Source: Vicinamibacterales bacterium (GTDB lineage: Bacteria; Acidobacteriota; Vicinamibacteria; Vicinamibacterales; JAKQTR01). Taken from it: a stretch of DNA of 64,000 bases. Both the position numbers and the translations under genes were made by a program. Numbering within the stretch: the first letter of the stretch is position 1; each line of letters starts with the position of its first letter. The notes beneath the pieces are model-generated. The model searched no databases, had not been told where the DNA came from, and saw only the letters and a program-made list of their open reading frames with translations. Positions 34,499-45,179 of the stretch are shown one piece after another. The DNA is taken from the NCBI GenBank assembly GCA_025456345.1, contig JALOKU010000001.1, positions 62,001 through 126,000 of the forward strand, read 5' to 3'.

Positions 34499-35541
34499 GC
34501 GTCCACTTTAACCTCGGGGCTCCCCTGAGTCGAGCCCGCCGCGGCGCCGGCCGGGAGCAACGACGGCGGGACGCGCCGCTCGACGAAGTCGACGATCTCG
34601 CGCTCGGCCCAGTAACCGTCGTAGCCGTCTCGCGCGGACTCGACAAAGCCGCAGTGGCCGCCGTAGCGCGTGATGGCCAGCGTGATCGCGGCGTTTCCGG
34701 TCACTCTGGGATCGCGGAACGGAGGCAGGGCGATGAACGGGTCGTCCTCGGCGGTGATGACCAGCGCCGGCACCCTGATGCGGTCGACCACGCGCATGGA
34801 GGCGGCGCGGTAGTAGTAGTCGGCCGCGCCGGAGAACCCGTGGTGCGGGGCCGTGTAGCGGTCATCGAACGCCCGCACGCTCCAGAGGCGCCAGATTCCG
34901 CCGACGTCATAGCGTCCGGGGAACAGGCGGGCCTTCTTTCGCATCCGGCGTTGCAGGCTCTGCATGAAGTTCCACTGGTAAAGCCTGTTGGCGGGCCGCT
35001 CGAGCATGTCCATGCACGCGCCGAGTTCGAGCGTCGGCGACACGGCGCACACCGCGTGGAGCCACCGCGGTGGCGTTTCGCCGTAGCCCCCGGCCAGGCG
35101 GAGGGCGAGATTGCCGCCGAGCGAGTAGCCCGCGACGGCCAGAGACGGGAGGCCGCCGGCGGCAGCCAGTTCTTCGAGGACGGCGTGCACATCGCTGGTC
35201 AGCCCCGAGTGGTAGAGGCCCGCCGACAGGTGCTCGGTGCCTCCGCAGTTCCGCTGATTGAGCCGGACGACGTTGAAGCCGCGGCGGAAGGCCTTGTCGG
35301 CGATGCCCCGCATGTAGTGGGAGTCGCTCGACCCTTCGAGGCCGTGCAGCACCACCAGCGTCGATCGGGACGTCGGCTCGGCCTGCCAGTGGCAGCGCGC
35401 CAGCACGCGGGTGTCCGCATCAATCTCGAACAGGCGGGCCTCCGGTGCCGGCAGCTGCGGGAGCGGGCGGCGCCTGGCCCACGCGTAAACCGTCATGCGA
35501 TGGCCGCCGCGCAGCCAGTGCGGGGGGGCGAAGTCGCGCAT
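34495..35541 (-). CDS. YheT-type alpha/beta hydrolase
   Basis: 348 residues. VVLHGLEGSSDSHYM oxyanion strand, nucleophile Ser in VAGYSLGGNLALRLAG, acid in VITAEDDPFIA and late His in RYGGHCGFVE give a complete triad in the EMB8/YheT pattern. Family members act on esters, but the natural substrate is unsettled. Upstream on the minus strand TAGACT ends 7 bases before the ATG, predicting a leaderless operon with the SCO gene. Confidence 0.88.
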   Translation of the reverse strand: MRDFAPPHWLRGGHRMTVYAWARRRPLPQLPAPEARLFEIDADTRVLARCHWQAEPTSRSTLVVLHGLEGSSDSHYMRGIADKAFRRGFNVVRLNQRNCGGTEHLSAGLYHSGLTSDVHAVLEELAAAGGLPSLAVAGYSLGGNLALRLAGGYGETPPRWLHAVCAVSPTLELGACMDMLERPANRLYQWNFMQSLQRRMRKKARLFPGRYDVGGIWRLWSVRAFDDRYTAPHHGFSGAADYYYRAASMRVVDRIRVPALVITAEDDPFIALPPFRDPRVTGNAAITLAITRYGGHCGFVESARDGYDGYWAEREIVDFVERRVPPSLLPAGAAAGSTQGSPEVKVDA

Positions 35542-35548
35542 CCCTGCC

Positions 35549-35554
35549 AGTCTA
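35549..35554 (-). promoter_or_regulatory. -10 box TAGACT, leaderless spacing, for the hydrolase-SCO operon
   Basis: On the minus strand TAGACT is followed by 7 bases and then the ATG at 35541. On the opposite strand TAGACT at 35619-35624 is the likely -10 of the amidohydrolase, which instead has a leader and a Shine-Dalgarno sequence. Confidence 0.45.
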
Positions 35555-35655
35555 CCGCACGGCTGGAAAAGGCCGCCCGGCCCCGGCCCGGCGAGTCCCG
35601 GCGCACGCGGGGCTGGGGTAGACTATCCGCGCCCACCTTCCTGGAGGAACGACCG

Positions 35656-37287
35656 ATGAGAGTGCCGACGCGCCTTGCCACGCTGACCCTCGTGCTGCTG
35701 TGTTCCGCGTTCCCCTCGGCCGCGCCGCAGAAGCCCGCTCCCGCGCCGAGGCTGGAGCCCGTCGACGCGCGGCTGCAGGCGCTCAAGCAGCAGGCGATCG
35801 CCGACGTCGACGGGATGCGCGATCTCACCCAGCAGATGATCGACCAGGTCTTCAGTTTCGGCGAACTGGGTTTTCAGGAGCACGAGACGTCGCGTTACCT
35901 CACGGGGGTGCTGCGCAAGAACGGGTTCACCATCACCGAGGGCGTCGCCGGCATTCCGACGGCGTGGTTTGCCTCCTGGGGATCGGGCAAGCCGGTCATC
36001 GCGCTGGGCTCGGACATCGACGGCCTGCCGCAGACGAACCAGAAACCCGGCGTCCCGTGGCGCGAGCCGCTCGTCGAGGGCGCGCCCGGCCATGGCGAGG
36101 GCCACAACTCCGGCGTGCCGATGAACATCACGGCGGCGCTGGCGGTGAAGCGCATCATGGAGCGCGAGAAACTCGGCGGCACGATCATCGTGTGGCCGGG
36201 CGTCGCGGAAGAGCTGGTGGCCGCGAAGGCGTTCTACGTCCGCGACGGGCTGTTCAAGAACGTGGACGTGGTGCTCTTCTCGCACGTCTCCAGCTCGATG
36301 GGGACGTCCTGGGGCGCCGCGTCCGGCAACGGCCTGGTGTCGGTCGAATACGCGTTCACGGGGCAGAGCGCGCACAGCGCGGGCATGCCGTGGCGAGGCC
36401 GCAGCGCCCTCGACGCGGTCGAGCTGATGAACGTCGGCTGGAACTTCCGCCGGGAGCATCTGCGCCTCCAGCAGCGTTCCCACTACGTGATCACCGACGG
36501 CGGCGATCAGCCGAACGTCGTCCCGTCGACCGCATCGGTCTGGTACTACTTCCGCGAGACCGAGTATCCGCGCATCAAGCAGATGTGGGACATCGGCAAC
36601 CGGATGGCCGAGGCGGCCGCGATGATGACCGACACCACGGTGACCTCGCGCGTCCTTGGCGCCGCCTGGCCCCAGCACTTCAACAAGGTGCTCGCCGAGG
36701 CGGCGCAGGCCAACATGAAGGCCGTCGGCATGCCGAAGTGGGACGAGGCGGACCAGGCGCTGGCGAAGGCCGTGCAGCGGGAGATGAAACAGAACGAGCG
36801 CGGACTCGAGTCGGAGGTCGGCAAGCTGGGCGAGCCGGTGCGCGACGAAGACAACCGCGGCGGCGGGTCGGATGACATCGGCGACGTGTCCTGGGTGGCG
36901 CCGACCATCACGCTGCGCTACCCGGCCAACATTCCGGGCACCATCGGGCATCACTGGTCGAGCGGCATCGCCATGGCCACGCCGATTGCCCACAAGGGCT
37001 GCACGGCCGGCGCCAAGGTGCACGCGCTCACCATGCTGGACCTGCTGCTGAAGCCGGCGCTGGTGACGCAGGCGTGGGAGTACTACACGAACGTGCAGAC
37101 GAAGGACCAGAAGTACACGCCGCTGGTCCGGCCGGAGGACAAGCCGGCGACGTTCCTCAACACGAAGATCATGGCGGAGTACCGCGAGAAGATGAAGCCG
37201 TTCTACTTCGACCCGTCGCGGTACAAGACCTACCTCGAGCAACTCGGCGTGCCGTACCCGCCGCCCGTGAAACCGGCGGGGAAGTAG
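35656..37287 (+). CDS. Secreted M20 amidohydrolase (AbgB-like)
   Basis: 543 residues; signal peptide to about residue 23 (PSAAPQ). Zn-peptidase M20 core: GSDIDGLPQTN, EGHNSG, the PGVAEE metal motif, the VNPS-type lid/dimerisation segment GQSAHSAGMPWRGRSALDAV and a C-terminal HHWSSG. Most like AbgB/p-aminobenzoyl-glutamate utilisation proteins; exported members are probably general N-acyl amino acid or amide hydrolases. Start ATG with GGAGG 8 bases upstream. It ends one base from the convergent membrane gene, leaving no room for a terminator. Confidence 0.88.
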   Translation: MRVPTRLATLTLVLLCSAFPSAAPQKPAPAPRLEPVDARLQALKQQAIADVDGMRDLTQQMIDQVFSFGELGFQEHETSRYLTGVLRKNGFTITEGVAGIPTAWFASWGSGKPVIALGSDIDGLPQTNQKPGVPWREPLVEGAPGHGEGHNSGVPMNITAALAVKRIMEREKLGGTIIVWPGVAEELVAAKAFYVRDGLFKNVDVVLFSHVSSSMGTSWGAASGNGLVSVEYAFTGQSAHSAGMPWRGRSALDAVELMNVGWNFRREHLRLQQRSHYVITDGGDQPNVVPSTASVWYYFRETEYPRIKQMWDIGNRMAEAAAMMTDTTVTSRVLGAAWPQHFNKVLAEAAQANMKAVGMPKWDEADQALAKAVQREMKQNERGLESEVGKLGEPVRDEDNRGGGSDDIGDVSWVAPTITLRYPANIPGTIGHHWSSGIAMATPIAHKGCTAGAKVHALTMLDLLLKPALVTQAWEYYTNVQTKDQKYTPLVRPEDKPATFLNTKIMAEYREKMKPFYFDPSRYKTYLEQLGVPYPPPVKPAGK

Positions 37288-37288
37288 A

Positions 37289-38803
37289 TCAGGGGCTCAG
37301 CCGGTAGATCGAGAAGCGGGCGTTGCGGTAGGCCAGCGGCAGATCGAGCACGCGCTCGGTGACCAGGACGTCGAGGCCGAACCGATCGGCGAGCGCGCGG
37401 GCCGAGGCGGGCGTGAGGCCGTCGAAGTCGGTCATCGCGATGCGGCGCTCCGCCACCCTCATCGCCACGCGGCGCGAGTACATCGCCATCGCCGCGTCCT
37501 TCATTTCTTCGAGATAGACGTCGCGTCCGGCTGCCACGCGCACGCTGGCGGCGTGGCGCCACGCATGCGACGGGTCCGCCAGCACGTGGGTGGCCTCGGG
37601 CTGATGCCGCAGCCAGTTCATCGCGTCCTGCCAGTCGCCCTGCGGGAGCCCCGCCTGCACGACCGGCCGCCCGGGGTGCTCCACCCACATCACCCAGGCG
37701 CCGCGAGCGGCCGCGAGACCGATGAGCGCGCACGCCACGGCCGCCGCACGCCGGTTCCGCGTGGCCTCGCCGGGCATCCGGCGCCCTGCGTCCGCCAGCG
37801 CCCAGACCGCGTAGATCGTCGCCGCGAGGTCGAGCATCCAGAACACCCGCGACACCTGGAACTGAATGGCGAGCGCGATGCGGGCGGCGACACACGGCAG
37901 GGTCAGGACGAAGATGGCCACCAGGGCCGAAAGGCCCAGGACCATCGCCCCTTCGCGCGGGCGCGTGACCCCCAGGCGCCGGCGCAGGGCGAACCCCGCG
38001 GCCGGGACGGCGGCATACAGCGCGGCTACCGCCCAGCCGTCAGCCCCCCACCCGGTGGCGAACAGGTACTCCTTGCCCTCGAGCACCGCGAGCCACGCAT
38101 CGTCCATGCGGACCAGCTGCGGGCTCAGCGGGCCCCAGCCGATGGCCCAGATCGCGACAGCCGCCGTGCCGCCCCCAGCCGCCAGCAGCCAGGGCCGCAG
38201 CCGGGCATCCGCCGCGATGAGCGCCACGCCCACCCAGACGCCGAACCACAGGGCTGTCGTCGGGTGCACGACGAAGGCGGCCGCCACAAGCGCGAGGGCG
38301 GCGACAGGCCTCGCGCGCAAGACCGACACCACCGCCGCGAGTCCGATGGCGAACGCCAGTACGCGCGGGTGCCCGTAGCCTTCGAGCGTGTTCACGCCCG
38401 TCATGCCCACCCGGTGCTTCAAGGCCAGTGCGGCCACCACGGCGACCTGGGCCCACCGGGAGAGGCCCAGGTGCTCGGCCAGCGCACGTGCGCCCCAGAA
38501 GAGGAGCAGGAGGGCGAGGAGGTAGAGCCCGAGGAACAGGGCTGGCTGCGAGACGTGCGCCGTGCGGACAAGCGCCGCCGCCACTCGCGGGAAGACGTTG
38601 AGCCGATCCTGGTCGTCGATGAGGATGCGGTCGCGCGGGAAGGACTCCGGCTCCAAATGGCGCTGGATCGCCGGCAGGTAGAAAGCCTGGTCGCTGGCGC
38701 CGAACCGGTAGCCCGCGCTGTTGAGCGTGGCCGCGACGACGAAGACGAGCGCGGCGAGCCCCCAGACCAGCCGGGGCCACGGCCGCGCCGCGTCTTCGTG
38801 CAT
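37289..38803 (-). CDS. Polytopic membrane protein, unknown
   Basis: 504 residues with about ten membrane segments up to residue 400, then a soluble tail of about 100 residues. An early periplasmic loop has SDQAFYLPAIQRHLEPESFPRD, reminiscent of GT-C-like membrane proteins of surface glycan pathways, but no catalytic motif is certain. The tail (DWQDAMNWLRHQPEATHVLAD) is like periplasmic tails of similar proteins that end in a small mixed fold. Start: ATG preceded by GAGGG. It lies 11 bases after the DinB gene. Confidence 0.7.
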   Translation of the reverse strand: MHEDAARPWPRLVWGLAALVFVVAATLNSAGYRFGASDQAFYLPAIQRHLEPESFPRDRILIDDQDRLNVFPRVAAALVRTAHVSQPALFLGLYLLALLLLFWGARALAEHLGLSRWAQVAVVAALALKHRVGMTGVNTLEGYGHPRVLAFAIGLAAVVSVLRARPVAALALVAAAFVVHPTTALWFGVWVGVALIAADARLRPWLLAAGGGTAAVAIWAIGWGPLSPQLVRMDDAWLAVLEGKEYLFATGWGADGWAVAALYAAVPAAGFALRRRLGVTRPREGAMVLGLSALVAIFVLTLPCVAARIALAIQFQVSRVFWMLDLAATIYAVWALADAGRRMPGEATRNRRAAAVACALIGLAAARGAWVMWVEHPGRPVVQAGLPQGDWQDAMNWLRHQPEATHVLADPSHAWRHAASVRVAAGRDVYLEEMKDAAMAMYSRRVAMRVAERRIAMTDFDGLTPASARALADRFGLDVLVTERVLDLPLAYRNARFSIYRLSP

Positions 38804-38814
38804 CGCCCTCACGT

Positions 38815-39309
38815 TCAGCTTTCGTCGGCGCTGGGCCCGTAGATGCCGGGCACTTTCGAGCCGGTCAGTCGCAGGTAGACGCTCAGCTGCCCGCGATGGT
38901 GAATGAGGTGGTTCATCACCCACGACCGCCACGCCGCGGCGCGCGGCATGCCGAACAGCTCCTTGCCGTTCTGTTTGAACGTCCACGTGCTCATCAGCTC
39001 AGCGTCGGTCCGCGCCGCGAGGAGCGCGCGAATCGTCTTCACCTGGCCGTCGAACAGCTCCAGCACGGCGGAGGTTGTGGCCGCGGCTGCCGGCTTGTGC
39101 GCGCCGTCGACCATGTTGAACTCCGTCTGCGTGAGAATCGTCTGGCCCCACTGCGGGATTTCCGCCACGTGCGTGGCCAGGCGGCCCAGGCTCATCGACT
39201 TTTCGTGCGGCTTCCAGCCGAACTGGGCGTCATCCACCCGCTCGAGCACCTTTCGCGTCACGGCCATTTCGTGATCGAACTCCGGCAACAGCGCGTCAAC
39301 GATCGCCAT
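38815..39309 (-). CDS. DinB-family four-helix metalloprotein
   Basis: 164 residues in the DinB/YfiT four-helix bundle pattern. The metal triad is His47 (LATHVAEIPQW), His134 and His138 (NHLIHHRGQLSVYLRL). Often thiol transferases or stress proteins using bacillithiol or mycothiol as cofactor. With the YpdA-like reductase at 5008 this hints at bacillithiol use. Start ATG with GGAG upstream. Confidence 0.88.
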   Translation of the reverse strand: MAIVDALLPEFDHEMAVTRKVLERVDDAQFGWKPHEKSMSLGRLATHVAEIPQWGQTILTQTEFNMVDGAHKPAAAATTSAVLELFDGQVKTIRALLAARTDAELMSTWTFKQNGKELFGMPRAAAWRSWVMNHLIHHRGQLSVYLRLTGSKVPGIYGPSADES

Positions 39310-39360
39310 TTCTCAGCTCCTTGGTGTTGATTGACTGGTTTCCTTCAGCGTGACACCGTC

Positions 39361-39432
39361 TCGTCCCTATCCCCTCGTCCCTTGCCCCTTGCCCCTTGCC
39401 CCTTGTCCCTATCCCCTTGCCCCTGTCCCCTA
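39361..39432 (-). repeat. GGGGNNA heptamer array beginning at a stop codon
   Basis: On the minus strand about ten contiguous 7-base units of GGGRNNA type (GGGGACA, GGGGCAA, GGGGATA, GGGACAA and so on). They start at the TAG stop (39430-39432) of the preceding membrane protein gene. It is the longest member of the family and a strong G-quadruplex candidate in the mRNA 3' end. Confidence 0.85.
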
Positions 39433-42285
39433 GCCTATGACCTCCACCCAGCATCCCAGAAACCGGCGATCGCGGCTGCCAGGGGTGACCTCGGACGGCC
39501 TGAAACCGTTCGCGGGGCTGATCGTCATCCGCAGCGTGCCGTCGAGCGGTGTCGGCTCCACGTCGACCTCCGCCGGCACGCCGGCCTCCAGGTCGGTCGT
39601 CCACGTGAGCCCGGGTGTTTCGAACCTGACGCTGTTCGCCACCGGGCTCCGCAGCCGCAGGCGGACCTTCGTCGTCAGGCGCCCGGTCTTCGACACCACC
39701 GAGACGATGGCGCGATTGGCGCCGCGGACCCAGAACCCGTCAGGTTCCGGGTAGGACGCACTGTCGTGGAACAGGAAGACGAACCGGTCCAGGGCAAGCG
39801 TCGCCAGCACCTCGTACGCCGCGACGCGATCGAGGGTGGGTGCCACGCGCATCGGGCGCACCCGCAGTTCACCGACCGCCGCTTCGAGGCCAGCCGACGC
39901 GCGGAAGCCGACGAAGTTCACGTCGACCGGGAGGTCGAACGTCCCCTGCCACCGGCCACCCGCCTCAACGTCCACGTTCCACTCGGTCAGGGCGCCGCCG
40001 GACCGCCCTGCCTGCAGGACGAGGTTGCCCGCGAGGCGTGCCGCCGGGTCGGCGCCGGATCGCGGCGTGAGCTCGAGGGCGTAACGCCCGGAGGGCAGCG
40101 CGAAGCGCGCGTTGAGCAGGACCGGAGCCGGCTGACGTGCGGTCCGCGACCCTGGCCTGGCCGACAGCGAGAACGCCTGCGGCAGCGAGGCGGCGTCGAA
40201 GAAGGAAAGCGGGTCGTAGCGGATGCCGATCGGTCTGGCATGCGGGTCGAACGACTCCAGCATCTCGATGCGTGAACGGTCCTCCGGCGACGGGCACGGC
40301 TTGAGGTTGGCGCCGAGCGTCGGCGGCATGACGATCGTGACCAGCAGCACGGCGAGCAGCGCACCGGCATCGGCGCGCAGGAACGCCAGTCCCCGGCCGG
40401 TGCGTGAACTGCCGCGCGCCGCCGTTCGGCGGGTGGCGAGCAGCCCGACGGCCCACGCGCTCAGGGCGATGGCCAGCAGCCAGATTCCCGCCTGCGCGAG
40501 GGCGAGCCAGGTCGGCTGCATGATGAAGTCCGGCGCAAACGCCCACAGGTGCCAGTCCGGCGACAGCCACTCGAGGAACCTCGAGATGCCGTTGCGGCCA
40601 AGCGCGAGCGTGGCGCCGTTGCGCACGGCCAGCACCGCCACCGAGGTGGCCAGGCCGACCAGCAGCAGCAACCGGTACACCGCCCGGCGCTCCGGATGGC
40701 CGGCGCCCGCCCGGAACTCCCACGCCACGGGCAGCGACATCAGCAGCAGCCCGGAGACGAGCATCCGCCCCGGCAGCGCCGTGCCACCCCACCACATCTG
40801 AAACGCGCCAACTGAGCCGACCAGCGCGGCAAGCGCCAATCCGATCTCGACGGCCAGGCCGCGGGCCCGGCCGCCGGCACGCCACATCGACCACAGGCCG
40901 ACAATGCCGAGCGCGAGCGCCGGCGCGTAAGGCAGGATGCCGTACTCCTGGTCGACGAGCAGGCCCGTGACGCCGCGTACCAGGTTTCCGGCGCTCATCT
41001 GTGTGCCGGCGGCCCCGCCGTACGGCGCCGACGGCCAGGGCGAGCCCCAGATGACGAAGTGGAACGCGAGCCACGCCGCAACGCTCAGGGCGAACGGCGC
41101 GGCTGCGGCGATCACGAGGCGCTCCCGGGTCCACGGCGAAGCCGGGCGGTCGCGCCAGATCCGCCAGACGCCGACGGCGAGGAGCACGGCGGCTATCAGG
41201 GCGTACTTCGCATGCAGCCACGGCAGCACGGCCGTCGCGAGGCCGAGCAGCAGCGCGCGCCAGGCCCGCGCCGGCGTCGCCGTGGCTGCGCCCGGCTCGC
41301 TGTCGCCGAGCCCCACGTCGCGGATGGCCACCGTGGCCGCCACCATCACCGCGAACGCAGCCGGGATCTCGGGATACACGGTGCCGCTGTTCGTCAGGTA
41401 GGGCACCGACAGCGCCGTCACCGACCACGAGAAGGTGGCGGCCGCCACCGAGCCCGTCACGCGCCGCACCCAGCGCCACGCCAGCGCCGCCGCGGCGGCC
41501 GCGATGAGGACCATCAGCAGCACCACCGCCGGGTAGCCGCCCAGCGCGAACGCCGGCGCGGCGAGCAGCGGCAGGCCGACAGGATGGACCGAATAGGTTC
41601 CGCCATCCCGGCCCGCCGCGATCGTGTGCGGCGCCAGGTCTGCGTCGTAGTACGCGGCGTAGTCCCGCCGCGCATGGTTGTTCTCGATCCGCAGGTCGTG
41701 GTCCGTGAGCAGGCTCTGCGTGATGATGAGGTAATGCGGCTCGTCGCCCCCCGGGAACATCCCCGACGGGGCGAGCGCCAGGGCCGCCGTGCCAAAGAGC
41801 ACGGCGCTGGCCGCGAAGACGACGAGGTAGCTGCGCAGGGCCGACCACGCGCGCATCCGCACCACGAGGCGGCGCCCGCGGCCGGTGCCGAGCACCGACC
41901 ACGCGACCTGGCTTGCGACGACCAGCCAGACCAGCAGCCGCCCCGGGCCCGCGAACACTCTCAAGACCGGCACCCGGTCGGGCAGCCAGGGCAGATACGG
42001 CAGGATGAGCACCGACAGCGCGTAGAGCGGCAGGAACGAATCCCCGGACCGCGTGGGCGCCGCACCCCCGGAGCCGGGAACGCCGCGAGGGGCGTCGGAG
42101 AGACGCAGGCTCAGCACTGCACCGATGGCCAGCGCAAGGGCGAGGCTGGCCGCCAGTTGGGCCAGGCTCGGCAGCATCGCCACCCTGACCGCCTGCGCGC
42201 CATTCACGGCGACGTCGAGCGAGCCCAACGACACCCAGAACGCCGCGCCGGCAGTGATCCACGCGCCCACAGTCCGGAGGTTCAC
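39430..42285 (-). CDS. Large GT-C-like membrane protein with C-terminal soluble domain
   Basis: 951 residues, GTG start with GAGGAG upstream. About 16 membrane segments to residue 640. GGDEPHYLIITQSLL near residue 180 is the acidic first-loop motif of PMT/GT39-type transferases (Asp-Glu-Pro). The last 300 residues are soluble, largely beta, with repeated ELRVRPMRVAP-like strands, perhaps binding a glycan. Likely sugar transfer from a polyprenyl donor at the periplasmic face. Stop TAG lies inside the GGGGNNA array. Confidence 0.75.
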   Translation of the reverse strand: MNLRTVGAWITAGAAFWVSLGSLDVAVNGAQAVRVAMLPSLAQLAASLALALAIGAVLSLRLSDAPRGVPGSGGAAPTRSGDSFLPLYALSVLILPYLPWLPDRVPVLRVFAGPGRLLVWLVVASQVAWSVLGTGRGRRLVVRMRAWSALRSYLVVFAASAVLFGTAALALAPSGMFPGGDEPHYLIITQSLLTDHDLRIENNHARRDYAAYYDADLAPHTIAAGRDGGTYSVHPVGLPLLAAPAFALGGYPAVVLLMVLIAAAAAALAWRWVRRVTGSVAAATFSWSVTALSVPYLTNSGTVYPEIPAAFAVMVAATVAIRDVGLGDSEPGAATATPARAWRALLLGLATAVLPWLHAKYALIAAVLLAVGVWRIWRDRPASPWTRERLVIAAAAPFALSVAAWLAFHFVIWGSPWPSAPYGGAAGTQMSAGNLVRGVTGLLVDQEYGILPYAPALALGIVGLWSMWRAGGRARGLAVEIGLALAALVGSVGAFQMWWGGTALPGRMLVSGLLLMSLPVAWEFRAGAGHPERRAVYRLLLLVGLATSVAVLAVRNGATLALGRNGISRFLEWLSPDWHLWAFAPDFIMQPTWLALAQAGIWLLAIALSAWAVGLLATRRTAARGSSRTGRGLAFLRADAGALLAVLLVTIVMPPTLGANLKPCPSPEDRSRIEMLESFDPHARPIGIRYDPLSFFDAASLPQAFSLSARPGSRTARQPAPVLLNARFALPSGRYALELTPRSGADPAARLAGNLVLQAGRSGGALTEWNVDVEAGGRWQGTFDLPVDVNFVGFRASAGLEAAVGELRVRPMRVAPTLDRVAAYEVLATLALDRFVFLFHDSASYPEPDGFWVRGANRAIVSVVSKTGRLTTKVRLRLRSPVANSVRFETPGLTWTTDLEAGVPAEVDVEPTPLDGTLRMTISPANGFRPSEVTPGSRDRRFLGCWVEVIG

Positions 42286-42306
42286 AGCATCTCCTCGATG
42301 ATGGTC

Positions 42307-42316
42307 TACAATTCTA
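42307..42316. promoter_or_regulatory. Overlapping divergent -10 boxes
   Basis: TACAAT on the plus strand (42307-42312) and TAGAAT on the minus strand (complement of 42311-42316) share bases in the 71-base gap between the GT-C-like and GNAT genes. Both genes would have leaders (about 40 and 20 bases). RNA polymerase could occupy only one at a time. Confidence 0.4.
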
Positions 42317-42356
42317 CTCCGCCGGCAGGCCCGGGCCGTTACCGCGCGGAACGCCG

Positions 42357-42896
42357 ATGAAACCGTATCCCCTGCAGTACGTCGCCGAGTCGGTGCTGGC
42401 CACCGGCGCTGGCGTGGTCGTCCGCCCCATCCGCGCCAGCGACGAGGCGATGATGGTGCGCTTCCACGAAGGCCTCTCCGACCGGAGCGTCTACCAGCGC
42501 TACTTCCACATGATGACGCTCGCCCGGCGGACCGCCCACGCGCGGCTGACGCGGATCTGCCTCGTCGACTACGACCGGGAGTTCGCGCTGGTGGCCGAAG
42601 GCCGCGACGAGGAGGGCGGCGCGCCGGTCATTCTGGGCGTCGCGCGCCTGCAGCGCCTCGGCGACGGGGGAGTGGCGGAGTTCGCGGTGGTGGTGGCCGA
42701 CCGTTACCAGAGGATCGGCGTCGGCGGGGCGCTGATGCGCCAGGTGATCGCCATCGCGCGGCAGGAGGGCGTGTCGCGCCTGCGCGCCGACATCCTGTCC
42801 GAAAACGGCCCCATGCGGCGGTTGTGCGCACGGGCCGGCATCTGCGTGCGGCCGACGGCCGACCCGCAGGTGGTCGAAGCCGACCTCGCCTTCTAA
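42357..42896 (+). CDS. GNAT acetyltransferase (Pat C-terminal-domain type)
   Basis: 179 residues in the GNAT fold. VVRPIRASDEAMMVRFHEGLSDRSVYQRYF and the CoA-pyrophosphate loop DRYQRIGVGGALM are characteristic of the acetyltransferase domain of protein lysine acetyltransferase Pat, which inactivates acetyl-CoA synthetase. Here the domain stands alone, without the ADP-forming-synthetase-like regulatory domain. Target unknown. Confidence 0.85.
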   Translation: MKPYPLQYVAESVLATGAGVVVRPIRASDEAMMVRFHEGLSDRSVYQRYFHMMTLARRTAHARLTRICLVDYDREFALVAEGRDEEGGAPVILGVARLQRLGDGGVAEFAVVVADRYQRIGVGGALMRQVIAIARQEGVSRLRADILSENGPMRRLCARAGICVRPTADPQVVEADLAF

Positions 42897-42898
42897 CC

Positions 42899-42931
42899 CG
42901 AAGCGCACTTCGGTCGGGGACACGCGCTTCG
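42899..42931. terminator. Hairpin between convergent genes
   Basis: CGAAGCGC (42899-42906) pairs with GCGCTTCG (42924-42931), with further partial pairing inside. It lies just after the GNAT stop and before the convergent glgX end. No T tract. Confidence 0.5.
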
Positions 42932-42949
42932 GCCGACGCAGGCTGCCTG

Positions 42950-42969
42950 CCCTGAGCGCAGTCGAAGGG
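42950..42969. repeat. CCCTGAGC...CGAAGGG dispersed element, short form
   Basis: Twenty bases starting CCCTGAGCGC and ending TCGAAGGG. They share both ends with 13015-13052. Short intergenic palindromes of this kind are common in high-G+C genomes. Confidence 0.5.
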
Positions 42970-43024
42970 ACGCCTGCGGGCTCCATCCCGGCGCATCCTC
43001 AACTGACGTGCGCGCCGGATCCCA

Positions 43025-45142
<2,118 letters not shown>

Positions 45143-45148
45143 GTCCGC

Positions 45149-45173
45149 ATTGTACGCGCAGCCGGGGTAGAAT
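45149..45173. promoter_or_regulatory. Back-to-back leaderless promoters of glgX and the YvcK-like gene
   Basis: In the 37-base spacer, TACAAT on the minus strand (45149-45154) ends 6 bases before the glgX ATG, and TAGAAT on the plus strand (45168-45173) ends 6 bases before the YvcK-like ATG. The -35 region of each would lie on or beyond the other's -10, so the promoters should exclude each other. Confidence 0.55.
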
Positions 45174-45179
45174 CCCCCC

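Noticed and set aside
34499-34510. Leaderless promoter (TAAAGT 6 bases before the SCO ATG)
   Set aside because: The box lies within the last codons of the upstream hydrolase gene and the two genes overlap by ATGA, so simple operon translation explains it; kept only as a note.
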